64,000 nt of DNA from Thermohalobaculum sp963822985 (GTDB lineage: Bacteria; Pseudomonadota; Alphaproteobacteria; Rhodobacterales; Rhodobacteraceae): the NCBI GenBank assembly GCA_963822985.1, contig CAWGJU010000006.1:620001-684000 (forward strand), given 5' to 3'. The notes beneath the pieces were generated by a model, which made no database searches, had not been told where the DNA came from, and saw only the letters and a list, made by a program, of their open reading frames with translations. Shown here one piece after another: positions 17,142 through 26,549 of the stretch (positions are counted from its first letter, which is position 1; each line of letters opens with the position of its first letter). Position numbers and translations under genes: made by a program.

Positions 17142-18281
17142 CTAGCCCTCCTTCTCGGCGTAGTTCGGGTGAACCACGCGCCCCCCTTGCGTCAGGCGGA
17201 TGCCCTTGACGAGCTCGTCATCGTCCTTCAGCGCCAGCGCGCCGCCCTCCCCGATGAACGGCGAGAGGAAGTTGTAGTGGTTGCGCGCCAGCAGCGCCGA
17301 GGCGTCGGCGGCAATTCGCCCCGGCATGTTGGCATAGCCGATGATCAGCTGCCCGCCCTCGGCGGTCACCGCCTCGCCGTGCCTGGTGCCCTCGACATTG
17401 CCGCCCTGCTCGGCGGCGAGGTCGACCAGGATCGAGCCAGGCTTCATCGAGGCGACCATCTCGGCCGTCACCAGCACCGGCGCCTTGCGGCCGGGGATCA
17501 GCGCCGTCGTGATCACCACGTCCTGCCGCGCGATATGGCCGGCGATCAGCTCCGCCTGCTGGCGCTTGTAGTCGTCCGACATTTCCTTGGCATAGCCGCC
17601 GGCGGTCTGGGCCTGGGCGAACTCCTCGTTCTTGACCGCGATGAACTTGCCGCCCAGCGACGCCACCTGCTCCTCCGTCGCCGGACGCACATCCGTCGCG
17701 GTGACGATGGCGCCGAGGCGCTTGGCCGTCGCGATCGCCTGCAGCCCGGCAACTCCCACGCCCATGACGAAGACCTTGGCCGGCGCCACCGTGCCGGCCG
17801 CCGTCATCATCTGCGGGAACCCCTTGGCGTAGGCATTGGCGGCCTCGAGCACGGCCTTGTACCCTGCGAGGTTCGCCTGGCTGGATAGCACGTCCATGGA
17901 CTGCGCCCGCGTGATGCGCGGCATGAGCTCCATGGCAAAAACCTCGACGCCCTTCTCGGCCAGCCGCTGCATGATCTCGGGCTCGCTGTGCGCCAGCATG
18001 ATGCAGAAGAGCTTCTGCCCGCTGGCGAAGGCGTCGACTTCCTCAGCCGTCGGGCGCAGCACCTTCAGCACGACGTCGGCGCTGCCGAGCGTCGCGCCCA
18101 GGCCCTCGGCCAGTGAGGCGCCCGCCTCCTCGAATTCTGCGTCGGGGATGCTGGCCGCCCGGCCTGCGCATTTCTCGACAACCACCTCGCAGCCGGACCG
18201 CACGAACTTCTTCACGGTCTCGGGGGTGGCCGCCACGCGCGTCTCGTGCGCGCGGCTCTCCTTGGGGACGGCGATCTTCAT
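17142..18281 (-). CDS. pntAA: NAD(P) transhydrogenase subunit alpha, NAD-binding part
   Basis: Soluble domain I that binds NAD(H), 379 residues. MKIAVPKESRAHETRVAATP is the typical alanine dehydrogenase/PNT start. The NAD loop VFVMGVGVAGLQAIATAKRLGA lies around residues 170-190, and ARQDVVITTALIPGRKAPVL and GSILVDLAAEQGGN follow. First gene of the pnt operon. A tiny oxidase-IV-like gene lies just upstream in the same direction. Confidence 0.95.
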   Translation of the reverse strand: MKIAVPKESRAHETRVAATPETVKKFVRSGCEVVVEKCAGRAASIPDAEFEEAGASLAEGLGATLGSADVVLKVLRPTAEEVDAFASGQKLFCIMLAHSEPEIMQRLAEKGVEVFAMELMPRITRAQSMDVLSSQANLAGYKAVLEAANAYAKGFPQMMTAAGTVAPAKVFVMGVGVAGLQAIATAKRLGAIVTATDVRPATEEQVASLGGKFIAVKNEEFAQAQTAGGYAKEMSDDYKRQQAELIAGHIARQDVVITTALIPGRKAPVLVTAEMVASMKPGSILVDLAAEQGGNVEGTRHGEAVTAEGGQLIIGYANMPGRIAADASALLARNHYNFLSPFIGEGGALALKDDDELVKGIRLTQGGRVVHPNYAEKEG

Positions 18282-18353
18282 GGTCTCTCCCGCAGGAAGG
18301 CAGGCCGCCCGATCGGCGCGAGCGGGCAGGGCCGGCCGGGGATGGTCGGGGCG

Positions 18354-18575
18354 TCAGGTCTGGGTGATCGCCAGAAAGGCGAGGATGATGAGGATCAGCA
18401 GGACCGTCCACGAGCTCCAGCGGAGGAATGCCTCGAAGATCCACTCGCGATCCTCGAGTAGCGCGTGGCCGAGCTTGTCATGTTCGTTTTGGAGACCGTG
18501 ATAGATGGGCTCGCCGGAATAGAGCCCATGCTCTTCGCCATGCTTCTGGTCAGCCCCATGCTTCTGATCGGCCAT
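18354..18575 (-). CDS. Small aa3-type cytochrome oxidase subunit IV-like protein
   Basis: A 73-residue protein with a charged, His-rich N-terminus and one C-terminal membrane helix. The end, EAFLRWSSWTVLLILIILAFLAI, resembles the bacterial subunit IV family that accompanies aa3 cytochrome c oxidases. The N-terminus repeats DQKHG twice, an internal duplication. No oxidase genes lie nearby; it stands 72 bases before pntAA and could be co-transcribed with the transhydrogenase. The family call is moderate because such short sequences carry little signal. Confidence 0.6.
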   Translation of the reverse strand: MADQKHGADQKHGEEHGLYSGEPIYHGLQNEHDKLGHALLEDREWIFEAFLRWSSWTVLLILIILAFLAITQT

Positions 18576-18833
18576 CTTCCCTCCGTCCGCCGCGCCGGGT
18601 CTTGTGCCCCGCGGGATTGGGTCGCACTATAGCGGGAGGTCTGCGCCGCGCAACGCCCGCTGCGGAGAGAGACGCAAAAATCAACGATCTATTCATGCAC
18701 CGCGCGCCGGCGGGGCGCCGGCGAGCAGCCGTCGACTTTTTCCTAGGATTTCAAGACGGCAAAGCAGAGGCGGTCTGCGCGGCACCCGCTGTGCCGCGCC
18801 TGCCGTACGGTCATCCGCACGGCTCCTCGGAGA
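18576..18833. other. Intergenic stretch with a strong hairpin
   Basis: About 260 bases between two leftward genes without a credible gene. GCGCGGCAC (18777-18785) and GTGCCGCGC (18791-18799) form a perfect 9-bp stem with a 5-base loop, 35 bases beyond the small lipoprotein stop, so it may end that transcript. No T tract follows on the minus strand. The upstream part presumably holds the promoter for the oxidase-IV-like gene and pnt operon; no consensus stands out. Confidence 0.4.
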
Positions 18834-19031
18834 TCACTCGAGCGCTTGGTCGACCTGTTGATCAACCTCCTGGCCGACCTCGGTGTTCTCGAGCGGATCA
18901 AAGTCGTTGTCGTCCTCGCTCAACTCACTTCCGGCAACGCCACCCGCCGCTCCCGCCGCGACCAACCCACACCCGGAAACGGAAAGGCAGCCAAGCATTG
19001 CCGCGAGGATGCTCAGTCGAAGGAAATCCAT
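18834..19031 (-). CDS. Small acidic lipoprotein
   Basis: A 65-residue predicted lipoprotein. A positively charged start and hydrophobic run lead to a lipobox-like SVSGC at residues 17-21. After it comes an Ala/Gly stretch and a very acidic tail (SELSEDDNDFDPLENTEVGQEVD). The ATG at 19031 is preferred over the longer open frame because GAGGGAG precedes it and it alone gives a signal peptide. It follows lon in the same direction but is separated by the lon terminator. Function unknown; entericidin-like or osmotic-stress lipoproteins have this size. Confidence 0.65.
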   Translation of the reverse strand: MDFLRLSILAAMLGCLSVSGCGLVAAGAAGGVAGSELSEDDNDFDPLENTEVGQEVDQQVDQALE

Positions 19032-19152
19032 GCCTTCACTCCCTCTATTGGCGCAGTTCCTTGCGCACTCCGCGACAAACGCCGACCGCGAAAAGAAGTT
19101 CCCCTTCGAGCTCTCAGGAAAGGCGGACGACGGAGATCCGCCCGCAAAAGAA

Positions 19153-19178
19153 AAGGCCGGGTCGATCAACCCGGCCTT
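19153..19178 (-). terminator. Terminator after lon
   Basis: AAGGCCGGGT (19153-19162) and ACCCGGCCTT (19169-19178) form a perfect 10-bp stem with a 6-base loop. Read on the minus strand it is followed by TTCTTTT, a proper rho-independent terminator just past the lon stop. Confidence 0.85.
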
Positions 19179-19200
19179 CTTAGCTAATCTTTGGCTTCGC

Positions 19201-21618
19201 TCAGTGGGCGAGCGGTGTCTCGACGCCTTCGTTCTCGTCGCCCGCGATCGGGGCGTCGACTTGCTCTTCCTCTTCCCACTCAATGGGCTCTGGCTGGCGG
19301 ACCAGCGCCCGCTTGAGCACTTGGCTGACGCTCTCGACCGGAATGATCTCGAGCCCACCCTTCACATTGTCGGGGATGTCCGCCAGGTCCTTGGTGTTCT
19401 CCTTGGGGATCAGCACCGTCTTGATGCCGCCGCGGAGCGCGGCGAGCAGCTTCTCCTTCAGGCCGCCGATCGGCAGGACGTTGCCGCGCAGCGTCACTTC
19501 GCCCGTCATCGCCACATCCTTCCGGACGGGGATCTCGGTCAGGACCGAGACGATCGAGGTCACCATGGCGACACCCGCGGACGGGCCGTCCTTGGGGGTT
19601 GCCCCCTCGGGGACGTGGACGTGGATGTCCAACTTCTCGAATCGCGTCGGCTTGATGCCGAAGACAGGCGCCTTAGAGCGCACGAAGCTCGCCGCCGCGT
19701 CGATGGACTCCTTCATCACGTCGCCGAGCGTGCCCGTCGTCTTCATGCGACCCTTCCCCGGCAGCTTGAGCGCCTCGATGTGCAGCAGGTCGCCGCCGAC
19801 CGAGGTATAGGCCAGCCCCGTGGTCACGCCGACCTGGTCGGTTTCCTCAGCGAGGCCGTGCTTGAACCGGGGCACGCCCAGATAGCGCTCGAGGTTGTCC
19901 TTGGTCACCTCGACCCGCTTGTGGTCGCCGCGGACGATCTCGGTCAGCACCTTGCGGCACAGCTTGGCGAGCTCGCGCTCGAGGTTCCGGACGCCGGCCT
20001 CGCGTGTGTAAGTCTGCACGATCGCCTTCAGCGCCTCGTCCGTCAGAGCGAACTCGTCCTTGCGCAGCCCGTGCTCCTTCTCCTGCTTAGGCTGCAGGTG
20101 GCGCCGGGCGATCTCGATCTTCTCGTCCTCGGTGTAGCCGGCGAGGCTGATGATCTCCATGCGGTCGATCAGCGGCTGCGGCATGTTGTAGGTGTTGGCC
20201 GTCGTGATGAACATCACGTTGGACAGATCGTATTCGACCTCGAGATAGTGGTCTGCGAACGTGCCGTTCTGCTCGGGATCCAACACCTCGAGCATGGCCG
20301 AGGCCGGGTCGCCACGGAAATCGTGGCCCATCTTGTCGATCTCGTCGAGCAGGATGAGCGGGTTCGTGGTCTTGGCTTTCTTCATCGACTGGATAATCTT
20401 GCCCGGCATCGAGCCGATATAGGTCCGCCGGTGGCCGCGGATCTCGGCCTCGTCACGGACGCCGCCGAGCGAGATGCGGATGAACTCGCGCCCCGTCGCC
20501 CGCGCGACCGATTTACCCAACGAGGTCTTGCCGACGCCCGGAGGGCCGACGAGGCAGAGGATCGGGCCCTTGAGCTTGGCCGAGCGCTGCTGCACGGCCA
20601 GATACTCGACGATCCGCTCCTTGACCTTCGCCAGGCCAAAATGGTCGTCGTCCAGGACGGCTTGCGCCTTGGTCAGATCCTTTTTCACGCGGGATTTGAC
20701 GCCCCACGGGATGGAGAGGATCCAGTCGAGATAGTTCCGAACGACAGTGGCCTCGGCGGACATCGGCGACATGTTCTTGAGCTTCTTCAGCTCGGTCGTC
20801 GCCTTGTCACGCGCCTCCTTCGAAAGCTTGGTCTCCTCGATCTGTCGCTCGTATTCGGCGATGTCGTCACGGCCGTCATCGCCTTCGCCCAGCTCGCGCT
20901 GGATCGCCTTCATCTGCTCGTTCAGATAGTACTCGCGTTGCGTCTTCTCCATCTGGTTCTTGACGCGCGACTTGATTTTCTTCTCGACCTGCAGGACCGA
21001 GATCTCGCCCTGAATCAGGCCGAGGATCTTCTCCATGCGGCTCGCGACACTCGACTCCTCCAGAAGCCTCTGGCGCTCGGAGAGCTTCACGCCCATGTGG
21101 CCGGCGATGGTGTCGGCCAGCTTCGACGGATCCTCGATCTCGCCGATATTGGCCAGCGCCTCCTCGGGCACGTTCTTGTTGAGCTTCACGTAGCGCTCGA
21201 ACCGGTCGACCAGCGAGCGCGACAGCGCCGACAGCGTATCGGCATCGCCGAGCGACTCGTCGATCCCTTCGATCGCCGCCTCGAAATAGTCCTCGTTCGG
21301 CACGAAGCCCGTGATGCGCGCGCGGCTGCGCCCTTCGACCAGCACCTTCACGGTGCCGTCGGGCAGCTTCAGCAGCTGCAGCACGTTGGCCAGCGAGCCC
21401 ACGCGGTAGATGTCGTCCTCGGCCGGCTCGTCCTTGGCCGCGTCGCGCTGCGACGCGAGCAGGATCTGCCGGTCGTCCTTCATCACCGCTTCCAGCGCCT
21501 TGACAGAGCGCGTCCGCCCGACGAAGAGCGGCACGATCATGTGCGGGAAGACAACGATGTCGCGGAGCGGCAGCACCGGGTAGGTCGCCGCCGAGGGAGA
21601 GAAATTCTGATCGCTCAT
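19201..21618 (-). CDS. lon: ATP-dependent protease La
   Basis: Cytoplasmic hexameric AAA+ protease that degrades misfolded and regulatory proteins. The ATG at 21618 gives 805 residues, the standard LonA size, starting MSDQNFSPSAATYPVLPLRDIVVFPHM. The N-terminal substrate domain, Walker A GPPGVGKTSLGKS, Walker B ILLDEIDKM, and the catalytic dyad (Ser in DGPSAGVAM, Lys in GLKEKLLAA) are all present. The frame is open further upstream but without Lon character. A heat-shock-type promoter lies about 60 bases upstream. It ends the clpP-clpX-lon proteolysis block. Confidence 0.97.
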   Translation of the reverse strand: MSDQNFSPSAATYPVLPLRDIVVFPHMIVPLFVGRTRSVKALEAVMKDDRQILLASQRDAAKDEPAEDDIYRVGSLANVLQLLKLPDGTVKVLVEGRSRARITGFVPNEDYFEAAIEGIDESLGDADTLSALSRSLVDRFERYVKLNKNVPEEALANIGEIEDPSKLADTIAGHMGVKLSERQRLLEESSVASRMEKILGLIQGEISVLQVEKKIKSRVKNQMEKTQREYYLNEQMKAIQRELGEGDDGRDDIAEYERQIEETKLSKEARDKATTELKKLKNMSPMSAEATVVRNYLDWILSIPWGVKSRVKKDLTKAQAVLDDDHFGLAKVKERIVEYLAVQQRSAKLKGPILCLVGPPGVGKTSLGKSVARATGREFIRISLGGVRDEAEIRGHRRTYIGSMPGKIIQSMKKAKTTNPLILLDEIDKMGHDFRGDPASAMLEVLDPEQNGTFADHYLEVEYDLSNVMFITTANTYNMPQPLIDRMEIISLAGYTEDEKIEIARRHLQPKQEKEHGLRKDEFALTDEALKAIVQTYTREAGVRNLERELAKLCRKVLTEIVRGDHKRVEVTKDNLERYLGVPRFKHGLAEETDQVGVTTGLAYTSVGGDLLHIEALKLPGKGRMKTTGTLGDVMKESIDAAASFVRSKAPVFGIKPTRFEKLDIHVHVPEGATPKDGPSAGVAMVTSIVSVLTEIPVRKDVAMTGEVTLRGNVLPIGGLKEKLLAALRGGIKTVLIPKENTKDLADIPDNVKGGLEIIPVESVSQVLKRALVRQPEPIEWEEEEQVDAPIAGDENEGVETPLAH

Positions 21619-21678
21619 GTGTCTGCCTCTGGCTCCCGCGGAGGGGCCGCGCGAGCGTTTGTCTGCTTGAGCCCGAAA

Positions 21679-21705
21679 ATGGGGCCCAACCACCCTGAAT
21701 TCAAG
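21679..21705 (-). promoter_or_regulatory. Sigma-32 type heat-shock promoter for lon
   Basis: On the minus strand CTTGAA (21705-21700), a 15-base spacer and CCCCAT (21684-21679) followed by TTT match the RpoH consensus. The predicted start lies about 55 bases before the lon ATG. This agrees with known heat induction of lon. Confidence 0.75.
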
Positions 21706-21746
21706 CTGACCGCACGGCAGCTGGGCGGTCTATGCCGCCCTTCCCA

Positions 21747-23009
<1,263 letters not shown>

Positions 23010-23183
23010 TTCACGTCTCCGGGCGAATGCGGACCCGCCTTTTTTCTTCGGGCGGATCCGGTCGCCGCTAGGTCACTTACGTCGAATGCTCAGGCCGCGA
23101 TCCTCCCGAATCCCGACACGATCAAGTTAGCGCCGTTGCACCAGACTGTCACGGTTGTCACACCCCGGCGAGGGGTGCTGCGC

Positions 23184-23810
23184 TCACGCCGGCTCCGGCT
23201 CCTTGCGATGATCGACGATGTTGTCGATCAGGCCCCACTCCTTGGCCGACTGCGGGGTCATGAAATAGTCGCGGTCGAGCGCGCGCTCAATGACCTCGAG
23301 GTCCTGGCCTGTATGCGACTGGTAAATCTCGTTCAGCCGCCGCTTCAGCTCGAGCACCTCGCGGGCGTGGATCTCGATGTCGGACGCCTGGCCGCGGAAA
23401 CCGCCGGACGGCTGGTGCACCATGATCCGGGAATTCGGCAACGAGAAGCGCATGTCCTTGTTGCCGGCAGCGAGCAGCAGCGAGCCCATCGAGGCCGCCT
23501 GGCCGACGCAGAGCGTCGAGACCTTGGGCCGGATGTACTGCATGGTGTCGTAGATCGACAGCCCCGAGGTGACGACGCCACCCGGGCTGTTGATGTACAT
23601 CGAGATTTCCTTCTTCGGGTTCTCGGCCTCGAGGAACAGCAGCTGGGCGACGATCAGCGTTGCGCTCTGGTCCTCGATCGGACCGGCCACGAAGATGATC
23701 CGCTCCTTCAGCAGGCGCGAGAAGATGTCGTAGCGAGTCGAACCGCGGGCGGTGATCTCCTCGACGGTCGGAATGATGAAATTCGTAACGGTATCAGCGG
23801 GATCGCGCAT
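23184..23810 (-). CDS. clpP: ClpP protease subunit
   Basis: Serine peptidase core of ClpXP/ClpAP, 208 residues. The catalytic Ser sits in GQAASMGSLLLAAG, the His in NSRIMVHQPSGG and the Asp in ERALDRDYFM. INSPGGVVTSGLSIYDTM is also diagnostic. Its promoter should lie in the 118 bases towards 23929, but no clean heat-shock consensus is seen there. Many alphaproteobacteria carry tig directly before clpP; here a transporter on the opposite strand separates them. Confidence 0.97.
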   Translation of the reverse strand: MRDPADTVTNFIIPTVEEITARGSTRYDIFSRLLKERIIFVAGPIEDQSATLIVAQLLFLEAENPKKEISMYINSPGGVVTSGLSIYDTMQYIRPKVSTLCVGQAASMGSLLLAAGNKDMRFSLPNSRIMVHQPSGGFRGQASDIEIHAREVLELKRRLNEIYQSHTGQDLEVIERALDRDYFMTPQSAKEWGLIDNIVDHRKEPEPA

Positions 23811-24007
23811 GGGGGTCTGCCTTTGGCTCCCCGGCGCCGCGGCGGGGCGGCGGCGTCGGCATGGGTATACGTTGCGCCAATGTCTTAATGACTGCTTACT
23901 GGCCCTTCAATGGCGCCGAACCGAATTAGTTGCACCCGCTCCGCCGCACGGATGATCGGCCTGCCGATCCAGGCGGCACGCCAATCGATGCCGAGAGCCG
24001 GGGCTGC

Positions 24008-24913
24008 ATGAACCCCGTCGCCGCGACCGGCGGAGGGCGGGCGCGCCGCCGCCCGGTCTGGCTGCTGGCCGCGCCGGTGGCTTTCTGCTGCCTCTGGTCG
24101 GGCGGCTATGTCGTCGCCAAGGTGGGCCTGCTCTATGCCGAGCCGCTGACGCTGCTCGTGCTCCGCTATGCCTGCGCCATCGGCGTCATGCTGCCGCTCT
24201 TTGCCCTGCTGCGCCCGCCCCTGCCCAGGCGTCCCAGCCAGTGGGCACATCTCGCGGTCGTCGGGTTCTTCATCCAGACGGTCTATTTCGGCATGTCCTA
24301 CCTGGCCTTCCGCGCGGGCGTGGCCGCCGGCGTGGTCGCCCTGGTGATGTCGCTGCAGCCCGTTCTCGTCGCGATGCTCGCGCCCGGAGTTGCCGCCGAG
24401 CGCATCGGCTGGCGCCGCTGGTCGGGGCTGGCGCTCGGCCTGCTCGGCACGGCCACCGTCATCATCGCCCGCTCGGCCATCGCGCCGCCGCCCGCCCTCG
24501 GCCTCGCCTTCGCGGCCTTCGGCCTTGCCGGAATGATCGCGGGCACGCTCTGGGAAAAGCGCTTCGGCGTGACACACCATCCGGTGACGGCAAACCTCGT
24601 CGGCTTCACCGCGGGCCTTGTCGGCATCCTGCCCTTCGCCCTGCTGCTCGAGACGCAGAGGGTCGAATGGACCTGGGAATTCGGCGCCGCGCTCGGCTAT
24701 CTCGTGATCGGCAACTCGCTCATCGCCACCTCGCTCCTGCTGGCGATGATACGGGCGGGCGAGGTGGCGCGCGTCTCGGCGCTCATGTTCCTCGTGCCGC
24801 CGATCGCCGCGGCGATGGCGTGGGCGCTTCTGGGCGAGCTGATGCCGCCGCTCGCCTGGGCGGGCATGGCCGTGGCAGGGGTCGGCGTGCTGATCGCCAC
24901 GCGGGCTCGCTGA
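24008..24913 (+). CDS. EamA-family (DMT) transporter
   Basis: A 301-residue membrane protein with ten predicted helices in two EamA repeats, for example LAAPVAFCCLWSGGYVVAKVGLLYAEPLT and the second-half AGLVGILPFALLLE. Drug/metabolite transporters of this type usually export amino acids, metabolites or purines; the substrate is not evident. The ATG at 24008 follows an open frame from a TTG at 23930 that codes for no membrane sequence. It lies in opposite orientation between clpP and tig. Confidence 0.85.
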   Translation: MNPVAATGGGRARRRPVWLLAAPVAFCCLWSGGYVVAKVGLLYAEPLTLLVLRYACAIGVMLPLFALLRPPLPRRPSQWAHLAVVGFFIQTVYFGMSYLAFRAGVAAGVVALVMSLQPVLVAMLAPGVAAERIGWRRWSGLALGLLGTATVIIARSAIAPPPALGLAFAAFGLAGMIAGTLWEKRFGVTHHPVTANLVGFTAGLVGILPFALLLETQRVEWTWEFGAALGYLVIGNSLIATSLLLAMIRAGEVARVSALMFLVPPIAAAMAWALLGELMPPLAWAGMAVAGVGVLIATRAR

Positions 24914-24954
24914 GCCCGCGCGCGCGCTCAGGCCGCATCCTCAGGGGCGCGCCC

Positions 24955-26322
24955 TCAAGACTGATCGGTGGCCGTCTCGGTCGGTGCCGGCGAATCCTCG
25001 TCGAGCTTGTCGAGTTCGGCCTGAAGCTCGTCCTTGCCGACGGGCGTCTCGGTCACGTCGGCCTTGCCCAGGATCAGGTCCACGACCTTGTCCTCGTAGA
25101 GCGGCGCGCGGATCTGCTCCAGCGCCTCGCGGTTCTGGCGCACGAACTCGAAGAACTCGCGCTCCTGACCCGGATAGCGCCGCGCCTGGGCCATGATCGC
25201 CTGGCCGAGCTCGGCCTCGCCGATCTCGACCTTCTCGCGCGAGCCGATCTCGGCCAGCAGCAGGCCCAGCCTGACGCGCCGCTCGGCCAGCCGGACATGC
25301 TCATCGGTCGGCTCGATCTCCGGGTGGTCGTGGCCGTGGTGGTCCGGGTTTTCCTCGTGCCAGAGCTGGTGGGCGATCGACTTCGCCTCGATCTGCACCA
25401 GCGACTCGGGCAGGTCGAACGCGACCATCTCGTCCAGCCGGTCCAGCAGCCGGCGCTTCAGCAGCGTGCGCCCGGCGCCGGCATATTCATTGCCAATTCG
25501 CTCGCGCAGCTGCTCCTTCAGCTGCTCGAGGTTCTCGGCGCCATAGCGCTCGGCCAGAGAGTCGTCGACCTCGGCGGCTTTCGGCTTGCGCACCTCCTTC
25601 ACCACGACGGTGAAGACGGCGTCCTTGCCGGCAAGGTTGGGCGCGCCGTACTGCTCCGGGAACGAGACCTGCACGTCCTTCTCCTCGCCGGCCCTGGCGC
25701 CGACGAGCTGGCCCTCGAAGCCGGGGATGAAGCTCTCCGAGCCCAGCACCAGCGGATAGTCCTGGGCCTCGCCGCCGTCGAACACCTCGCCATCGATCCG
25801 GCCGGTGAAGTCGATGACGACCTGATCGCCGTCCTCGGCCGCAGCGCCCTCCTCGGCCGCTTCGTAGTTGACCGAGCCCTTCGCCAAGCGGTCGAGCGCC
25901 TCGTCGATCGCCGCATCGTCGACCGTGACGACCCGCCGCTCGAGCTTGATCGCCGAGAAGTCGATGTCCGGCACCTCGGGCAGGCACTCATAGGCGATCT
26001 CGACCTTCAGGTCGTCGCCCTCCTCGAACTTCTCGTTCTCGATCTTGATGTCGGGCTGGCGCGCCGGCCGGTGCCCCTGCTCCTTCAGGTGATCGGCGAC
26101 GGTGTTCTCCACCGTCTCCTGGACGACCTCGCCCAAGACCGACTTGCCAAAGCGCTGCTTCATCAGCTTGAGCGGCGCCTTGCCCTTGCGGAAGCCCTTC
26201 AGGTGAATGTCCTGGCGCAGAACCTCGAGCTTCTCGGTGGTCTTGGCGTCGAGTGTCTCCGCCGCGACCACGAGCTTGTATTCCCGCTTCAACCCCTCGG
26301 CCTTGGTCTCAGTCACCTGCAT
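24955..26322 (-). CDS. tig: Trigger factor
   Basis: Ribosome-associated chaperone and prolyl isomerase. The 455-residue length is normal. The ribosome-binding signature GFRKGKAPLKLMKQRFG lies near residue 43. The FKBP-type domain (DGDQVVIDFTGRIDGEVFDGGEAQDYPLVLGS) and the long helical C-terminal chaperone domain follow. The C-terminal tail is rich in Asp/Glu and Pro/Thr. A tRNA-Leu gene lies 53 bases upstream on the same strand. Confidence 0.96.
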   Translation of the reverse strand: MQVTETKAEGLKREYKLVVAAETLDAKTTEKLEVLRQDIHLKGFRKGKAPLKLMKQRFGKSVLGEVVQETVENTVADHLKEQGHRPARQPDIKIENEKFEEGDDLKVEIAYECLPEVPDIDFSAIKLERRVVTVDDAAIDEALDRLAKGSVNYEAAEEGAAAEDGDQVVIDFTGRIDGEVFDGGEAQDYPLVLGSESFIPGFEGQLVGARAGEEKDVQVSFPEQYGAPNLAGKDAVFTVVVKEVRKPKAAEVDDSLAERYGAENLEQLKEQLRERIGNEYAGAGRTLLKRRLLDRLDEMVAFDLPESLVQIEAKSIAHQLWHEENPDHHGHDHPEIEPTDEHVRLAERRVRLGLLLAEIGSREKVEIGEAELGQAIMAQARRYPGQEREFFEFVRQNREALEQIRAPLYEDKVVDLILGKADVTETPVGKDELQAELDKLDEDSPAPTETATDQS

Positions 26323-26374
26323 CTAGCGTCCTCTTCGTCCGACACCGGCTCGGGCCGGGCGATCTTCCTTGGCT

Positions 26375-26459
26375 TGGTGCGGACGGAGGGACTTGAACCC
26401 CCACGCCTTGCGGCACGAGAACCTAAATCTCGCGTGTCTACCAGTTCCACCACGCCCGC
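26375..26459 (-). tRNA. tRNA-Leu (anticodon TAG)
   Basis: Minus-strand cloverleaf of 85 bases including an encoded CCA. The acceptor GCGGGCG pairs with CGTCCGC, with one G-T wobble. The anticodon arm CGAGA-TTTAGGT-TCTCG gives anticodon TAG. A long variable arm (GCCGCAAGGC) marks class II, and the T arm reads GGGGG-TTCAAGT-CCCTC. It decodes CUN leucine codons. Confidence 0.97.
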
Positions 26460-26549
26460 CAACCGGGACGGCCCGGCGAAATCGGCGCCTCTATATCAAC
26501 GAGTCGCGGCAGAGCCATAGAAAAAAACTCGTACCTGCGGCGCGACCCG

